A stretch of 64,000 nucleotides of DNA from Cyanobium sp. ATX 6F1 (GTDB lineage: Bacteria > Cyanobacteriota > Cyanobacteriia > PCC-6307 > Cyanobiaceae). The stretch spans positions 90,152 to 154,151 of the forward strand of contig NZ_JAGQCS010000008.1 of NCBI RefSeq assembly GCF_024346315.1, read 5' to 3'. The translations under genes and the position numbers were made by a program. Numbering within the stretch: the stretch's first letter is position 1; every line of letters starts with the position of its first letter. Shown piece by piece: positions 1 to 9,871 of this stretch. Under the pieces are notes generated by a model that was not told the origin of the DNA, ran no database searches, and saw nothing but the letters and a program-made list of their open reading frames with translations.

Positions 1-726
1 CTGGGCCTCGAGTTCGGTGCCGATCTCATCGATCACGATCACCTCAGGCATGTGGTTCTCCACCGCCTCGATCATCACCTGGTGCTGCAGCTCCGGCCGC
101 GCCACCTGCATGCGCCTGGCCCGCCCGATCGCGGGATGCGGAATGTCGCCATCGCCGGCGATCTCATTGCTGGTGTCGATGACCACCACCCGCCGCTCCA
201 GCTCATCGGCCAGCACCCGGGCGATCTCCCGCAGGGCCGTGGTCTTGCCCACCCCGGGGCGCCCCATCAGCAGCAGTGACTGCCCTGTGTCCAGCAGATC
301 CCTGACCATGGCCACGGTGCCGTAGACCGCCCGACCCACCCGGCAGGTGAGACCCACCACCTCACCGCCCCGGTTGCGGATGGCGCTGATGCGGTGCAGG
401 GTGCGCTCGATCCCGGCCCGGTTGTCGCCGCCGAAGCGGCCGAGCCGCTCCACCACAGCCGCCAGATCCCCGCGCTCGATCGGGCGCTCCCCCAGGGTCA
501 GCGCCCGGCCGGGATAACGGGCTTCGGGCACGCGGCCCAGATCGAGCACCACCTCCAGCAACTGCTCCCGACGGGCCGGCTCCGCCAGGGCCAGCTGCAG
601 CCCCTCGGGCAGCACCTCCAGCAGACGATCCAGATCGTCGGTGATCCGCTGGGGCGCGATCAGGGGGCTGGGATCTGGAATCGGGGCGTTCAAGGGCCCA
701 GCCTCGGGGTCAGGGATTCGCTCCAT
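1..726 (-). CDS. ycf45: Ycf45-type AAA ATPase, C-terminal part beyond window
   Basis: The 242 visible codons run off the left edge, so the C-terminal part (where this family carries an R3H nucleic-acid-binding domain) is not seen. The Walker A motif GRPGVGKTT lies at residues 155-163 and Walker B VIVIDEIG at 229-236, the pattern of the SpoIIIAA/Ycf45 group of P-loop ATPases. About 120 residues of helical sequence precede the ATPase core. The ATG at 726 overlaps the end of ldpA by 17 bp, which implies translational coupling in an ndhN-ldpA-ycf45 operon. Its biochemical role is not established; a nucleic-acid-directed ATPase is the usual inference. Confidence is good for the family and low for the function. 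Confidence 0.8.
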   Translation of the reverse strand, partial: MERIPDPEAGPLNAPIPDPSPLIAPQRITDDLDRLLEVLPEGLQLALAEPARREQLLEVVLDLGRVPEARYPGRALTLGERPIERGDLAAVVERLGRFGGDNRAGIERTLHRISAIRNRGGEVVGLTCRVGRAVYGTVAMVRDLLDTGQSLLLMGRPGVGKTTALREIARVLADELERRVVVIDTSNEIAGDGDIPHPAIGRARRMQVARPELQHQVMIEAVENHMPEVIVIDEIGTELEAQ

Positions 727-1774
727 CCTGGGTCCGCCAGGGATCGAGCAGCGAGCGAGCCATGGCCAGGGCTTCCGCCACCAGCTCCCGATCGGCCAGC
801 AGTCCCGTTCCCCGTTCCTGGGCGCGCTGCAACAGCGGTTGGAGCAGGCGGCGGGCCACCCCCCCGAAGGCCACGCCGGCCACCGCGGGGCGCAACCCCT
901 GGCGCCGCACCTGAGCCAGGCTGGTGGCGTTGGTGCCACCGGCCAGCTGAAGCGGACCGGGGGGGGCGATCGCCCGCAGTTCCCGCAACAGCCTGACGGC
1001 GGCATGGGCGCTGCCGGCCCCCAGATCGCCGCTCATCGGCCGCCCATCCAGCTGCCAGAGGGGACGGAAGCCAAGGGCACGCAGCGCCATGAACCGGCCC
1101 CAGAGTTCATCAGCGAGGGCCCCGGGCGCCCCCGGCCCCACCAGATCCTCCAGGCCACAGCTCACCGCCAGCCGCTTGAACACAAGGCCGGAGGCCTTGA
1201 CCTGGGCCAGACGATCAGTGAAGGCCCGCCCCCGACCGGGGCGGGTGTGGATCTCCACGGCCTCCGGCCGCAGCTCCGCCAGCAAGGGCGCCACCGCTTC
1301 GGGAGCCAACTGGTGGTTTCGTTCCTCGATCAGGCCAAGGGGACAAACCGGCAGGCAACGGCCACAGCCATAGCAGCGCTGCTGCAGCACAGCGCCACGC
1401 TCACCGATGGCCAGGGCCGGGCAAACCCGCTGGCAGGGCCTTGGGCACTCCGGCGGGCAGCGCTCCGGATCGAACCAGGCCTTGCGGAAATGGGGATCGG
1501 CCCCATCGCTGAGGCTCACCATCAACCAGGGCTGCATGGCGCCCCGCTCAGCCGCCCAGGCCATCCCCCGTCGGGCGGCCGCCGCCACGGCCCCATCGGC
1601 GGCCACATCGATGCAATCGACCCCCGCCAGCGCATAGATGCCGCAGAGGTCCTCGATCGCGGGCAGGTCCTGGTTGCTGGCTCCGCAGATCAATTTGACC
1701 CAGTGACCGGCCGCCAGCGCCTGCTCAGGCAGCAACGAGTTGCTCAAGGGGCTGCCAGCGCAGGCTGCGGGCAC
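710..1774 (-). CDS. ldpA: LdpA, iron-sulfur protein modulating light input to the circadian clock
   Basis: In Synechococcus elongatus, LdpA is a redox-sensing Fe-S protein that tunes circadian period to light. Here a TIM-barrel-like start ([10 protein letters not shown], residues 24-33) is followed by two ferredoxin-type cysteine sets: Cys106, 110, 114, 118 and Cys134, 137, 140, 144 (CYGCGRC then CP). That fits two 4Fe-4S clusters. The frame opens with GTG at 1774, which would overlap ndhN by 50 bp; in-frame TTG codons at 1747 and 1735 would also keep every conserved residue, so the start is uncertain. It lies between ndhN and the ycf45-like gene, overlapping both. The family is clear; that it acts on a clock in this strain is inferred. 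Confidence 0.88.
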   Translation of the reverse strand: MPAACAGSPLSNSLLPEQALAAGHWVKLICGASNQDLPAIEDLCGIYALAGVDCIDVAADGAVAAAARRGMAWAAERGAMQPWLMVSLSDGADPHFRKAWFDPERCPPECPRPCQRVCPALAIGERGAVLQQRCYGCGRCLPVCPLGLIEERNHQLAPEAVAPLLAELRPEAVEIHTRPGRGRAFTDRLAQVKASGLVFKRLAVSCGLEDLVGPGAPGALADELWGRFMALRALGFRPLWQLDGRPMSGDLGAGSAHAAVRLLRELRAIAPPGPLQLAGGTNATSLAQVRRQGLRPAVAGVAFGGVARRLLQPLLQRAQERGTGLLADRELVAEALAMARSLLDPWRTQDGANP

Positions 1775-2186
1775 CCCCCATTTCCACCACCATGTGCAGG
1801 CCAGGCACCGTGCGGGTCAGCTGGATCAGGGAACGCAGTTCAGCGTTGGAGAGCACCTGACCTTCCAGAAGCCAGAGCACGATCGGGGCCTCACCTTCCA
1901 GCAGGGCACCGAGCTGGGGCATCACCCTCTGCACCTCGCCCACCGCGGCCCCCTTGCCAACGCTGTGGTGACCGAGATGGGGGGGACGGATGCCGTGCAG
2001 TTCCAGGAGGTAGGCCTGGGGATCACCGAGCCCCCGGGCCGAGGTGATCTGGGCCCGGTAGCCCGCCGCCCGCAGCCGACGCAACAGGCGCGTTTCGGCA
2101 CCGCCTTCGAGGGGTGCATGGACCGCCAGGGCTCCAAAACGCTCCAACTCCTGGCGAAATCCGCGGCCTGAAAGCAACAGGGGCAT
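1725..2186 (-). CDS. ndhN: NAD(P)H-quinone oxidoreductase subunit N
   Basis: NdhN is a small cyanobacterial and chloroplast-specific subunit of the thylakoid NDH-1 complex, involved in cyclic electron flow and respiration. The protein has 153 residues, normal for the family, and starts [15 protein letters not shown], the typical NdhN N-terminus. The frame extends 36 codons upstream to 2294, but that extension has no family character, so the ATG at 2186 was chosen. It is the first gene of an operon with ldpA and the ycf45-like ATPase, divergent from the ribosomal cluster. The C-terminal 50 bp overlap the longest ldpA reading. Confidence 0.92.
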   Translation of the reverse strand: MPLLLSGRGFRQELERFGALAVHAPLEGGAETRLLRRLRAAGYRAQITSARGLGDPQAYLLELHGIRPPHLGHHSVGKGAAVGEVQRVMPQLGALLEGEAPIVLWLLEGQVLSNAELRSLIQLTRTVPGLHMVVEMGGARSLRWQPLEQLVAA

Positions 2187-2265
2187 CGGGGCAGACCTCG
2201 AGATGGCGTCAGTTTGACAGTTAAGACCCTGAACCTGGCGGGTGGTCGATGAGGGATGGTTCAGG

Positions 2266-2294
2266 CCCATAGGGTATGTTGTTTGCTTGTGCAA
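2266..2294 (-). promoter_or_regulatory. Possible sigma70 promoter of the ndhN operon
   Basis: On the minus strand a -35-like TTGCAC (2294-2289) and a -10-like TATGGG (2271-2266) are separated by exactly 17 bp, about 80 bp before the ndhN start. The -10 is a weak match, so this is a candidate only. Confidence 0.35.
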
Positions 2295-2337
2295 CCGTTC
2301 TGTGCCCGTCCGCTAGCCGGGCCTCCAGCGCGCTGCA

Positions 2338-2368
2338 CCAGGTCGTCATTGGTGACGACCTTCCCTGG
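2338..2368 (+). promoter_or_regulatory. Stem-loop in the rplC operon leader
   Basis: GGTCGTCA (2341-2348) and TGACGACC (2353-2360) form a perfect 8-bp stem closed by TTGG. An outer CCA/TGG pairing (2338-2340 with 2366-2368) can extend it across a five-base bulge. No U-run follows, so it is not a simple terminator. It may be an autoregulatory or processing element; the role is inferred. Confidence 0.45.
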
Positions 2369-2443
2369 CCAAGTACGTTCTCTCCCCTTGGATTCATCCG
2401 AGCGGAGTCCGTCGGGAAACTGTCGAATGCGCCCAATGGCACG

Positions 2444-2460
2444 GCCGATCTTTGATCGGT
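2444..2460 (+). promoter_or_regulatory. Second stem-loop in the rplC operon leader
   Basis: CCGATC (2445-2450) and GATCGG (2454-2459) form a perfect 6-bp stem around a TTT loop, extendable by one G-T wobble. It lies about 180 bases before the rplC start. Confidence 0.35.
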
Positions 2461-2641
2461 GAGCGCCCAAGGGTCCGGTTCCTCAAGTCCCAGCCTGCTG
2501 TTTCGCCTCCCGCTAGCCAACCGGATTCCTCCTTCACGGGATGGCCCCGGTTCCGTCTGCGTTCGATCGAATCAGCCCACATCCTTCGCCGTCCCTTCGG
2601 ACCTGGCGATCGGTGGTTCCGCTGGCGTTTTTCATCCTCCT

Positions 2642-3298
2642 ATGTCCATCGGCATCCTCGGGAAGAAATTGGGCATGTCCCAATTCTTCGACGATGCAGG
2701 CAGATCCATCCCGGTCACCGTGATCGAGGCGGGTCCCTGCCGCATCACCCAACTCAAGAGCACCGGCACCGACGGCTACGTCGCCGTGCAGGTCGGCTTT
2801 GGCGACATCCGCGAAAAGCTGGTGAACCAGCCTGCCAGGGGCCACCTGGCCAAATCCGGCAGCGAGCCCCTGCGCCATCTGCGCGAATACCGCGTCGACA
2901 GCGTCGATGGCCTGGAGCTGGGCTCCTCCATCACCGTCGCCGCGTTTGAAGCCGGCCAGAAGATCGATGTCAGCGGCGACACCATGGGCCGCGGCTTCAC
3001 CGGTCTGCAGAAGCGCCACGGCTTCAGCCGTGGCCCCATGAGCCACGGTTCAAAGAACCACCGCGAGCCTGGTTCGATCGGCGCCGGCACCACGCCCGGC
3101 CGGGTCTACCCCGGCAAGCGCATGGCGGGCCGCTACGGCGGCAAGCAGATCACCACCCGAGGTCTGACGATCCTGAAGGTGGACACCGAGCGCAACCTGC
3201 TGGTGGTCAAAGGCTCGGTGCCCGGCAAGCCCGGCAGCCTGCTGAACATCTCCCCCGCCAAGCGGGTGGGTACCAAGCCTGCCAACGGAGGGAAGTGA
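2642..3298 (+). CDS. rplC: 50S ribosomal protein L3 (uL3)
   Basis: uL3 is an early-assembling large-subunit protein reaching the peptidyl-transferase region. The 218-residue product starts [13 protein letters not shown] and carries the conserved core rich in [12 protein letters not shown] and PGRVYPGK at about residues 115-165. The frame stays open about 180 bp upstream, but that part is unrelated sequence, so the ATG at 2642 was chosen. It is the first gene of the ribosomal supercluster, and its stop overlaps the rplD start by one base (TGATG). Confidence 0.97.
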   Translation: MSIGILGKKLGMSQFFDDAGRSIPVTVIEAGPCRITQLKSTGTDGYVAVQVGFGDIREKLVNQPARGHLAKSGSEPLRHLREYRVDSVDGLELGSSITVAAFEAGQKIDVSGDTMGRGFTGLQKRHGFSRGPMSHGSKNHREPGSIGAGTTPGRVYPGKRMAGRYGGKQITTRGLTILKVDTERNLLVVKGSVPGKPGSLLNISPAKRVGTKPANGGK

Positions 3299-3933
3299 TG
3301 GCTGACATTCAGATTCGCGACTGGCAGGGCAAGGAGGCCGGCAAGGCCAGCCTTGAGCTCCGGGTCGCCAAGGAATCGAGCGCCAACGCTCTGGTGCACC
3401 GCGCCGTCGTTCGCCAGCTGGCCCATGCCCGCCAGGGCACGGCCAGCACCCTCACCCGCTCCGAAGTGCGTGGTGGTGGCCGCAAGCCCTACAAGCAGAA
3501 AGGCACGGGCCGGGCCCGCCAGGGTTCGATCCGCACCCCCCTGCGCCCCGGTGGTGGCGTGACCTTCGGGCCCAAGCCCCGCACCTACACCAAGGCGATG
3601 AACCGCAAGGAGCGTCGCCTCGCCCTGCGCACCGCCCTGGTGAGCCGCCTCGAGAATCTCGTGGTGGTCAAAGGCTTCGCCGCAGACCTCGAAACCCCCA
3701 AAACCAAGGAGATCACCGCTGCCCTGCAGCGTCTCGGCATCGCCGAGGGCTCCAAGGTGTTGCTGGTGCTCGATGGCGCCAGCGAGGTGGTGCGCCGTTC
3801 GGTGCGCAACCTCGAAACCGTCAAGTTGATCGCCGCCGATCAGCTCAACGTGTTCGATCTGCTCCACGCCAACACCTTGGTGGTGAGCGAAGAAGCCCTC
3901 GCAAAGATTCAGGAGGTCTACGGCGATGACTGA
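3298..3933 (+). CDS. rplD: 50S ribosomal protein L4 (uL4)
   Basis: uL4 binds 23S rRNA and lines the exit tunnel; in enterobacteria it also represses its own operon. The product has 211 residues with the signature [15 protein letters not shown] at about 62-76, part of the basic extended loop. An in-frame GTG precedes the ATG at 3298, but homologues begin with MAD-type starts, so the ATG is preferred. It shares one base with the rplC stop, and its own end overlaps rplW by 8 bp. Confidence 0.97.
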   Translation: MADIQIRDWQGKEAGKASLELRVAKESSANALVHRAVVRQLAHARQGTASTLTRSEVRGGGRKPYKQKGTGRARQGSIRTPLRPGGGVTFGPKPRTYTKAMNRKERRLALRTALVSRLENLVVVKGFAADLETPKTKEITAALQRLGIAEGSKVLLVLDGASEVVRRSVRNLETVKLIAADQLNVFDLLHANTLVVSEEALAKIQEVYGDD

Positions 3934-4228
3934 GCGTTTCGCAGGTCGGCTCGCGGATGTCATCCGCCGGCCGCTGATCACCGAGAAGGCCACCCGCGCC
4001 CTCGAGCAGAACCAGTACACCTTCGAGGTGGATCACCGGGCCGCCAAACCCGACATCAAGGCCGCCGTCGAACAGCTGTTCGACGTGCGTGTCATCGGCA
4101 TCAGCACCATGAACCCTCCCCGGCGCGCGCGCCGGGTGGGCCGTTTCGCCGGCAAGCGTGCCCAGGTGAAAAAGGCGGTGGTGCGCCTGGCCGAAGGCAA
4201 CGCCATCCAGCTTTTCCCTGAGTCCTGA
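3926..4228 (+). CDS. rplW: 50S ribosomal protein L23 (uL23)
   Basis: uL23 sits at the tunnel exit and docks trigger factor and SRP. The product has 100 residues and begins with the typical N-terminal block [19 protein letters not shown]. The conserved basic stretch [16 protein letters not shown] follows at about residues 57-72. It overlaps rplD by 8 bp, consistent with coupled translation within the same transcript. Confidence 0.97.
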   Translation: MTERFAGRLADVIRRPLITEKATRALEQNQYTFEVDHRAAKPDIKAAVEQLFDVRVIGISTMNPPRRARRVGRFAGKRAQVKKAVVRLAEGNAIQLFPES

Positions 4229-4243
4229 GGGGTCTGAACCGTT

Positions 4244-5107
4244 ATGGCAATCCGTAAGTACCGCCCCTACACCCCCGGCACCCGCACCCGGGTGGCGAGC
4301 GACTTCAGTGAAGTCACCGAGCGCAAGCCCGAGCGCAGCCTTGTTGAGGCCAAGCACCGGCGCAAGGGCCGCAACAACCGCGGCGTGATCACCTGCCGCC
4401 ACCGCGGCGGCGGCCACAAGCGCCTATACCGCATGGTCGACTTCCGCCGTGACAAGCACGGCGTGGCCGCCAAAGTGGCGGCTATTCACTACGACCCGCA
4501 CCGCAACGCGCGCCTGGCGCTGCTCTTCTACGTCGATGGCGAGAAGCGGTACATCCTGGCCCCCGCAGGGGTTGAGCTTGGCCAGCAGGTGATTTCCGGG
4601 CCCGAGGCCCCGATCGAAACCGGCAACGCCCTGCCCCTCTCGGCGATCCCCCTGGGCTCCAGCGTCCACAACGTCGAGCTCTATGCCGGCCGCGGTGGAC
4701 AGATGGTGCGCACCGCCGGAGCCAGTGCCCAGGTGATGGCCAAAGAAGGCGACTATGTCGCCCTCAAGCTGCCCTCCACCGAAGTGCGTCTGGTGCGCCG
4801 GGAGTGCTACGCCACCCTCGGCGAAGTCGGCAACGCCGAAGTGCGCAACACCAGCCTCGGCAAGGCCGGCCGCAAGCGCTGGCTCGGCCGTCGCCCCCAG
4901 GTGCGCGGCAGCGTCATGAACCCCTGCGACCACCCCCACGGTGGTGGCGAGGGTCGGGCACCGATCGGCCGCTCCGGTCCGGTCACCCCCTGGGGCAAAC
5001 CCGCCCTGGGCCTCAAGACCCGCAAACGCAACAAACCCAGCAACCGGTTCGTGCTCCGGAAGCGTCGCCGCACCTCCAAGCGGAGCCGTGGCGGACGGGA
5101 TTCCTGA
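4244..5107 (+). CDS. rplB: 50S ribosomal protein L2 (uL2)
   Basis: uL2 supports subunit association and peptidyl-transferase activity. The 287-residue product is full length. It contains the invariant C-terminal segment [17 protein letters not shown], with the functionally important histidine, followed by a very basic tail ([14 protein letters not shown]). It lies 15 bp after rplW in the usual S10-operon order. Nothing is unusual in it. Confidence 0.98.
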   Translation: MAIRKYRPYTPGTRTRVASDFSEVTERKPERSLVEAKHRRKGRNNRGVITCRHRGGGHKRLYRMVDFRRDKHGVAAKVAAIHYDPHRNARLALLFYVDGEKRYILAPAGVELGQQVISGPEAPIETGNALPLSAIPLGSSVHNVELYAGRGGQMVRTAGASAQVMAKEGDYVALKLPSTEVRLVRRECYATLGEVGNAEVRNTSLGKAGRKRWLGRRPQVRGSVMNPCDHPHGGGEGRAPIGRSGPVTPWGKPALGLKTRKRNKPSNRFVLRKRRRTSKRSRGGRDS

Positions 5108-5142
5108 TGCTCACCACCGTTTTGTTGTCTGCTTAAACCGCC

Positions 5143-5418
5143 ATGGGACGTTCACTCAAAAAAGGTCCGTTTGTGGCCGACAGCCTGCTCCGCAAGGTCG
5201 AGGCCCAGAACACCGCCGGTGACAAGGGTGTGATCAAGACCTGGTCACGCGCTTCCACCATCCTGCCGATGATGATCGGCCACACCATTGCCGTTCACAA
5301 CGGCAAAGCCCATGTTCCCGTCTACGTGACGGAGCAGATGGTGGGTCACAAGCTTGGGGAGTTCGCCCCCACGCGCACCTTCCGGGGCCACATCAAGGAC
5401 AAGAAAGGTGCCCGTTAA
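5143..5418 (+). CDS. rpsS: 30S ribosomal protein S19 (uS19)
   Basis: uS19 forms the head of the small subunit with S13. The 91-residue product starts [16 protein letters not shown] and contains the conserved [11 protein letters not shown] and GEFAPTRTF blocks, so it is complete. It lies 35 bp after rplB and 10 bp before rplV. Confidence 0.98.
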   Translation: MGRSLKKGPFVADSLLRKVEAQNTAGDKGVIKTWSRASTILPMMIGHTIAVHNGKAHVPVYVTEQMVGHKLGEFAPTRTFRGHIKDKKGAR

Positions 5419-5428
5419 GGATCGACTT

Positions 5429-5788
5429 ATGGCCAATTCCACCCCCACCACCCAAGCCCTTGCCCACGGCCGCTACATCCGCGGATCCGTATCCAAGGTG
5501 CGTCGTGTGCTCGATCAGATCCGTGGCCGGTCCTACCGGGAAGCGCTGATCCTGCTTGAGTTCATGCCCTACCGCTCCACGGGCCCCATCACCAAGGTGT
5601 TGCGGTCCGCCGTGGCGAATGCGGAGCACAACCTGGGGCTCGACCCCGCCAGCCTGGTGGTGAGCCAGGCCACGGCGGACATGGGCCCCTCCCTGAAGCG
5701 GTTCCGGCCGCGCGCCCAGGGCCGTGCCTACGCGATCAAGAAACAAACCTGCCACATCAGCATTGCTGTGGCAGCCACCACCGCCTGA
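5429..5788 (+). CDS. rplV: 50S ribosomal protein L22 (uL22)
   Basis: uL22 has a beta-hairpin that lines the exit tunnel and is a macrolide-resistance site. The product has 119 residues, with conserved helices around [19 protein letters not shown] and the C-terminal [15 protein letters not shown]. The frame is open into rpsS, but the ATG at 5429 gives the family's normal N-terminus. It is located between rpsS and rpsC as usual. Confidence 0.97.
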   Translation: MANSTPTTQALAHGRYIRGSVSKVRRVLDQIRGRSYREALILLEFMPYRSTGPITKVLRSAVANAEHNLGLDPASLVVSQATADMGPSLKRFRPRAQGRAYAIKKQTCHISIAVAATTA

Positions 5789-5807
5789 CCCCCGAGGACA
5801 CCGCCCG

Positions 5808-6536
5808 ATGGGACACAAGATCCATCCAACCGGCCTGCGCCTGGGGATCACCCAGGACCACCGCTCCCGTTGGTACGCCCCCAGCAAGACCTATCCGATC
5901 CTTCTTCAGGAGGACGACCGGATTCGCACCTTCATCCACAAGAAGTACGCCAGCGCCGGCATCAGCGATGTGCTGATCGCCCGTAAGGCCGACCAACTCG
6001 AGGTCGAACTCAAGACGGCACGCCCCGGCGTACTGGTGGGCCGCCAGGGCAGCGGCATCGAAGACCTGCGCGCCGGCATCCAGAAAACCATCGGCGATAC
6101 CCACCGTCAGGTGCGCATCAACGTGGTGGAAGTGGAGCGGGTCGACGCCGACGCCTACCTGCTGGCCGAATACATCGCCCAGCAGCTGGAGAAGCGCGTG
6201 GCCTTCCGCCGTGTGCTGCGCATGACCGTTCAGCGCGCCCAGCGGGCTGGGGTCCTGGGGCTGAAGATCCAGGTGAGCGGCCGCCTCAACGGGGCTGAGA
6301 TCGCCCGTACGGAATGGACTCGCGAAGGCCGTGTGCCCCTGCACACCCTCCGCGCCGACATCGACTACGCCACCAAGGTGGCCACCACCACCTACGGGGT
6401 GCTGGGCATCAAGGTTTGGGTCTTCAAAGGTGAAATCCTCCCCGGGCAGCAGGAACAACTGCCCGTGGGTGCCGGTCCCAAGCGCAGGGCCAGCCGGCGG
6501 CCCCAACAGTTCGAAGACCGCTCCAACGAGGAGTGA
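5808..6536 (+). CDS. rpsC: 30S ribosomal protein S3 (uS3)
   Basis: uS3 lines the mRNA entry channel of the 30S head. The 242-residue product starts [15 protein letters not shown]. It has a KH domain with the GxxG-type loop in [12 protein letters not shown] and a conserved C-terminal domain ([13 protein letters not shown]). The start at 5808 is 19 bp past rplV. A basic, poorly conserved tail ends the protein. Confidence 0.97.
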   Translation: MGHKIHPTGLRLGITQDHRSRWYAPSKTYPILLQEDDRIRTFIHKKYASAGISDVLIARKADQLEVELKTARPGVLVGRQGSGIEDLRAGIQKTIGDTHRQVRINVVEVERVDADAYLLAEYIAQQLEKRVAFRRVLRMTVQRAQRAGVLGLKIQVSGRLNGAEIARTEWTREGRVPLHTLRADIDYATKVATTTYGVLGIKVWVFKGEILPGQQEQLPVGAGPKRRASRRPQQFEDRSNEE

Positions 6537-6552
6537 TCAGGAGACCTGAACC

Positions 6553-7014
6553 ATGCTGAGTCCAAAACGCGTCAAATTCCGCAAACAGCAACGGGGCCGC
6601 ATGTGCGGCGTCGCCACCCGAGGCAACACCGTTGCCTTCGGTCAGTTTGCCCTTCAAGCCCAGGAGTGCGGGTGGATCACCTCCCGCCAGATCGAGGCCA
6701 GCCGGCGTGCCATGAGCCGCAGCGTCAAACGGGGCGGAAAGATCTGGATCCGGATCTTCCCCGACAAGCCCGTGACCATGCGCGCTGCCGAAACCCGCAT
6801 GGGTTCCGGTAAGGGCAACCCGGAGTTCTGGGTGGCCGTGATCAAACCGGGGCGCATTCTCTTTGAGATGGGCGGTCCCGAGATCACCGAAACGATTGCC
6901 CGGGAGGCCATGCGCCTGGCGCAGTACAAACTGCCGATCAAGACCAAGTTTCTGACCCTGGCCGACCAGGAGGCGGAAACCACCTCGGTCCCCGTTCAAC
7001 CCGTGGAGGCCTGA
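6553..7014 (+). CDS. rplP: 50S ribosomal protein L16 (uL16)
   Basis: uL16 contributes to the A-site of the large subunit. The product has 153 residues; the family is usually near 136-141, and the extra length is an acidic and valine-rich C-terminal tail after [10 protein letters not shown]. Core features are [12 protein letters not shown] at the N-terminus, [13 protein letters not shown] in the middle and [17 protein letters not shown] near the end. It is followed after 3 bp by rpmC. Confidence 0.97.
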   Translation: MLSPKRVKFRKQQRGRMCGVATRGNTVAFGQFALQAQECGWITSRQIEASRRAMSRSVKRGGKIWIRIFPDKPVTMRAAETRMGSGKGNPEFWVAVIKPGRILFEMGGPEITETIAREAMRLAQYKLPIKTKFLTLADQEAETTSVPVQPVEA

Positions 7015-7017
7015 CCC

Positions 7018-7230
7018 ATGGCACGCCCCGACATCGCCGACCTGCGCAAACTCAGCGACGGCGAACTCAACGAGCAGATCGACGGCACCCGCCGCGAACT
7101 GTTCGACCTGCGCTTCCAGCAGGCCACCCGCCGACTGGAGCAACCCCACCGTTTCAAGCTGGCCCGCATCAAGCTGGCCCAGCTTCAGACGGTGCAGGCG
7201 GAGCGCAAGCGCTCCACCGTCTCCACCTGA
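7018..7230 (+). CDS. rpmC: 50S ribosomal protein L29 (uL29)
   Basis: uL29 is a small helical hairpin protein at the tunnel exit. The product has 70 residues, with the expected leucine-rich N-terminal helix ([15 protein letters not shown]) and the [13 protein letters not shown] second helix. It sits 3 bp after rplP and 16 bp before rpsQ, the standard order. Confidence 0.96.
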   Translation: MARPDIADLRKLSDGELNEQIDGTRRELFDLRFQQATRRLEQPHRFKLARIKLAQLQTVQAERKRSTVST

Positions 7231-7246
7231 TACCCCCCTCGATCCC

Positions 7247-7498
7247 ATGGCACTCAAGGAAAGGGTCGGCACCGTCGTCAGCGACAAGATGGACAAAACG
7301 GTGGTGGTGGCGGTGGAAAACCGCTTCCCCCACCCCATCTACCAAAAGACCGTCAGCCGCACCACCCGCTACAAGGCCCACGATGAAGCCAACGCCTGCC
7401 GCGTCGGCGATCGGGTTCGGATCACCGAAACCCGACCGCTCAGCCGCACCAAGCGCTGGACCGTGGCCGAAGTTCTTACCCCCAACGGCGCCAGCTGA
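7247..7498 (+). CDS. rpsQ: 30S ribosomal protein S17 (uS17)
   Basis: uS17 is an OB-fold primary binder of 16S rRNA. The 83-residue product begins [21 protein letters not shown] and contains [22 protein letters not shown], both standard. It starts 16 bp after rpmC and ends 12 bp before rplN. Confidence 0.97.
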   Translation: MALKERVGTVVSDKMDKTVVVAVENRFPHPIYQKTVSRTTRYKAHDEANACRVGDRVRITETRPLSRTKRWTVAEVLTPNGAS

Positions 7499-7510
7499 GG
7501 AGTTCTCAAA

Positions 7511-7876
7511 ATGATTCAGCAGGAAACCTACCTAAACGTCGCTGACAACAGTGGCGCCAAGCGCATTCAGTGCATCCGGGTGCTCGGCACCAACCGTCGC
7601 TACGCCCACGTGGGCGATGTGATTGTGGCCGCCGTCAAAGACGCCATGCCCAACATGGGCGTCAAGAAATCGGATGTAGTGAAAGCAGTGGTGGTGCGCA
7701 CCAGGGCCACCCTCCGTCGTGACACGGGCAATTCGATCCGCTTCGACGACAACGCCGCGGTGATCCTCGGCAACGACAACAACCCCAAGGGCACCCGCGT
7801 CTTCGGTCCCGTCGCCCGCGAACTGCGGGAGCGGAACTTCACCAAGATCGTGTCCCTCGCTCCGGAGGTGATCTGA
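7511..7876 (+). CDS. rplN: 50S ribosomal protein L14 (uL14)
   Basis: uL14 lies at the subunit interface and is the docking site of RsfS. The product has 121 residues; [19 protein letters not shown] and the [24 protein letters not shown] region are nearly universal. The gene ends one base before the rplX start. Confidence 0.98.
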   Translation: MIQQETYLNVADNSGAKRIQCIRVLGTNRRYAHVGDVIVAAVKDAMPNMGVKKSDVVKAVVVRTRATLRRDTGNSIRFDDNAAVILGNDNNPKGTRVFGPVARELRERNFTKIVSLAPEVI

Positions 7877-7877
7877 G

Positions 7878-8234
7878 ATGGCTACCGCCACCGTCAAAGC
7901 CAAGCCCACCCAGCGCATCAAGTTGCGCATCCGCAAAGGCGACACCGTCCAGGTGATCGCCGGCAAGGACAAGGGCAAGACCGGTGAGGTGCTCCGCACC
8001 CTGCCTAACGAAAACCGCGTGATTGTGCAGGGCATCAACCTGCGCACCCGTCACGTCAAGCCCACCCAGGAGGGCGAAAGCGGCCGCATCGTCACCGAGG
8101 AGGCCTCCGTGCATGCCTCGAATGTGATGCTGTACTCCACCAACAAAAAGGTGGCCAGCCGGGTGGAGATCGTCGTCGACAAGGACGGCTCCAAGAAACG
8201 CCGCCTCAAAAAGACCGGCGAACTGATCGACTGA
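7878..8234 (+). CDS. rplX: 50S ribosomal protein L24 (uL24)
   Basis: uL24 is an assembly initiator of the large subunit. The 118-residue product carries the KOW motif ([19 protein letters not shown], about residues 21-39), with a short cyanobacterial N-terminal extension before IKLRIRKGD. It begins one base after the rplN stop. A pyrimidine-rich 88-bp spacer separates it from rplE. Confidence 0.97.
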   Translation: MATATVKAKPTQRIKLRIRKGDTVQVIAGKDKGKTGEVLRTLPNENRVIVQGINLRTRHVKPTQEGESGRIVTEEASVHASNVMLYSTNKKVASRVEIVVDKDGSKKRRLKKTGELID

Positions 8235-8322
8235 ACGCCAGACCCCCCACCCTCCCTCTTTCCCCTCCCGCGTCCCTGTCCGCCTTCTGACCACGCCCAG
8301 AAGCGCACCCCTTCCCCCCGTC

Positions 8323-8862
8323 ATGTCACTGAAACAGCGCTACCGGGAGACGATCCAGCCCAAGTTGCTCAAGGATCTCGATCTCTCCAACGTCCACGAA
8401 GTCCCCAAGGTGCTGAAAGTCACCGTCAACCGGGGCCTCGGTGAAGCCGCCCAGAATGCCAAGGCCCTCGAGGCCTCCATTGCCGAACTGGCCACCATCA
8501 CCGGCCAGAAGGTGGTGGTGACCCGGGCGAAGAAGGCGATCGCCGCCTTCAAAATCCGCCAGGGCATGCCGATCGGCGTGGCCGTCACCCTCCGGGGTGA
8601 GCGGATGTACGCCTTCCTGGAGCGCCTGATCCACCTGGCGTTGCCGCGCATCCGCGACTTCCGTGGCGTCAGCCCCAAGAGTTTCGACGGCCGGGGGAAC
8701 TACACCCTGGGGGTTCGGGAACAGATCATCTTCCCTGAAATCTCCTACGACAAGATCGACGCCATCCGCGGCATGGACATCACCATCGTGACCAGTGCCC
8801 GTAACGACGAAGAGGGCCGGGCCCTCCTCCGCGAGATGGGAATGCCGTTCCGCAGCAACTGA
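8323..8862 (+). CDS. rplE: 50S ribosomal protein L5 (uL5)
   Basis: uL5 binds 5S rRNA in the central protuberance. The product has 179 residues and is full length, with conserved [12 protein letters not shown], the KxRxGMPIG block, and the C-terminal [19 protein letters not shown]. The ATG at 8323 gives MSLKQRYRE, normal for the family. rpsN, which follows rplE in many bacteria, is absent here. Confidence 0.97.
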   Translation: MSLKQRYRETIQPKLLKDLDLSNVHEVPKVLKVTVNRGLGEAAQNAKALEASIAELATITGQKVVVTRAKKAIAAFKIRQGMPIGVAVTLRGERMYAFLERLIHLALPRIRDFRGVSPKSFDGRGNYTLGVREQIIFPEISYDKIDAIRGMDITIVTSARNDEEGRALLREMGMPFRSN

Positions 8863-8881
8863 GCCCTCTTCGGACCCGACC

Positions 8882-9283
8882 ATGGCCAACCACGACCCAA
8901 TTTCAGACCTGCTCACCCGCATCCGCAATGCGAGTGAGAAGAAGCACGAGAACACCAAGGTTCCCGCTTCGCGCATGGCGCTCAGCATCGCCAAGGTGCT
9001 GCAGCAGGAAGGCTTCATCGCCGAGATCAGCGAAGAGGGCGAAGGGGTGCAAAGCCACCTCGTCCTCCAGCTGAAGTACAGCGGTAAGCACCGGCAGCCC
9101 ACCATCCGCCGCGTGCAGCGGGTGAGCAAGCCCGGCCTGCGCATCTACAAGAACACCCGCCAGCTCCCCAAGGTGCTGGGCGGACTCGGAGTGGCCATCA
9201 TCTCCACCTCAAAAGGTGTGATGAGCGACCGTGACGCCCGCAAGCAGGGTGTCGGCGGCGAAGTGCTCTGCTACGTCTATTGA
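8882..9283 (+). CDS. rpsH: 30S ribosomal protein S8 (uS8)
   Basis: uS8 is a central-domain primary binder of 16S rRNA and the classical spc-operon repressor. The product has 133 residues, starting [17 protein letters not shown] and ending with [27 protein letters not shown], both typical. A longer frame exists upstream, but homologues begin at this ATG. It sits 19 bp after rplE. Confidence 0.97.
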   Translation: MANHDPISDLLTRIRNASEKKHENTKVPASRMALSIAKVLQQEGFIAEISEEGEGVQSHLVLQLKYSGKHRQPTIRRVQRVSKPGLRIYKNTRQLPKVLGGLGVAIISTSKGVMSDRDARKQGVGGEVLCYVY

Positions 9284-9299
9284 CCTGGGAGATTGATTC

Positions 9300-9839
9300 A
9301 TGTCACGCATAGGTAAAGCCCCGATCCCCGTCCCCGCCAAGGTGACCGTCAGCCTCAATGGCTTGGCCGTCACCGTGAAGGGGCCCAAAGGTGAGTTGTC
9401 CCGCACCCTCCCCGATGGGGTGTTGATCAGCCAGGAGGATTCCTCCGTGGTGGTGGCTCCCGCCAACACGAGTCGCCGCTCCCGGGAGCGCCACGGCCTC
9501 AGCCGCACCCTCGTCGCCAACATGGTCGAGGGGGTCAGCCAGGGGTTCACACGCAAACTGGAAATCATCGGGGTGGGCTACCGGGCCCAGCTCAAGGGCC
9601 GCAACCTTGTGGTCCTGGCGGGCTACAGCCACCCGGTGGAGATGGTCCCCCCCGATGGGATCACCTTCGCCGTGGAGAACAACACCCAGGTGTTCGTCTC
9701 CGGAGCCGACAAGGAGCTGGTGGGCAACGAAGCCGCCAAAGTGCGCGCCATTCGTCCTCCCGAGCCCTACAAGGGCAAGGGCATCAAGTACGAGGGCGAG
9801 CGGATCCTCCGCAAAGCCGGCAAGACCGGTAAGAAATGA
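9300..9839 (+). CDS. rplF: 50S ribosomal protein L6 (uL6)
   Basis: uL6 is a two-domain protein near the sarcin-ricin loop. The product has 179 residues, starting [15 protein letters not shown] and ending with [24 protein letters not shown], the conserved uL6 signature. It is complete, 16 bp after rpsH. Confidence 0.98.
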   Translation: MSRIGKAPIPVPAKVTVSLNGLAVTVKGPKGELSRTLPDGVLISQEDSSVVVAPANTSRRSRERHGLSRTLVANMVEGVSQGFTRKLEIIGVGYRAQLKGRNLVVLAGYSHPVEMVPPDGITFAVENNTQVFVSGADKELVGNEAAKVRAIRPPEPYKGKGIKYEGERILRKAGKTGKK

Positions 9840-9871
9840 GGTCGATCTGACCGCCCCCACCCCGTACCGCC

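Larger units (their letters stand above)
2187..2641. other. Divergent ndhN / rplC intergenic region with ribosomal-operon leader
   Basis: This 455-bp stretch holds no convincing gene; the open frames crossing it have no family character. It must contain the ndhN promoter and the promoter and leader of the large ribosomal cluster. Two perfect inverted repeats lie within 340 bp of rplC (listed separately). I did not find a convincing -35/-10 pair for rplC. Confidence 0.6.

Noticed and set aside
2213..2218. TTGACA upstream of rplC as part of a promoter
   Set aside because: No acceptable -10 lies 16-18 bp downstream on the plus strand.
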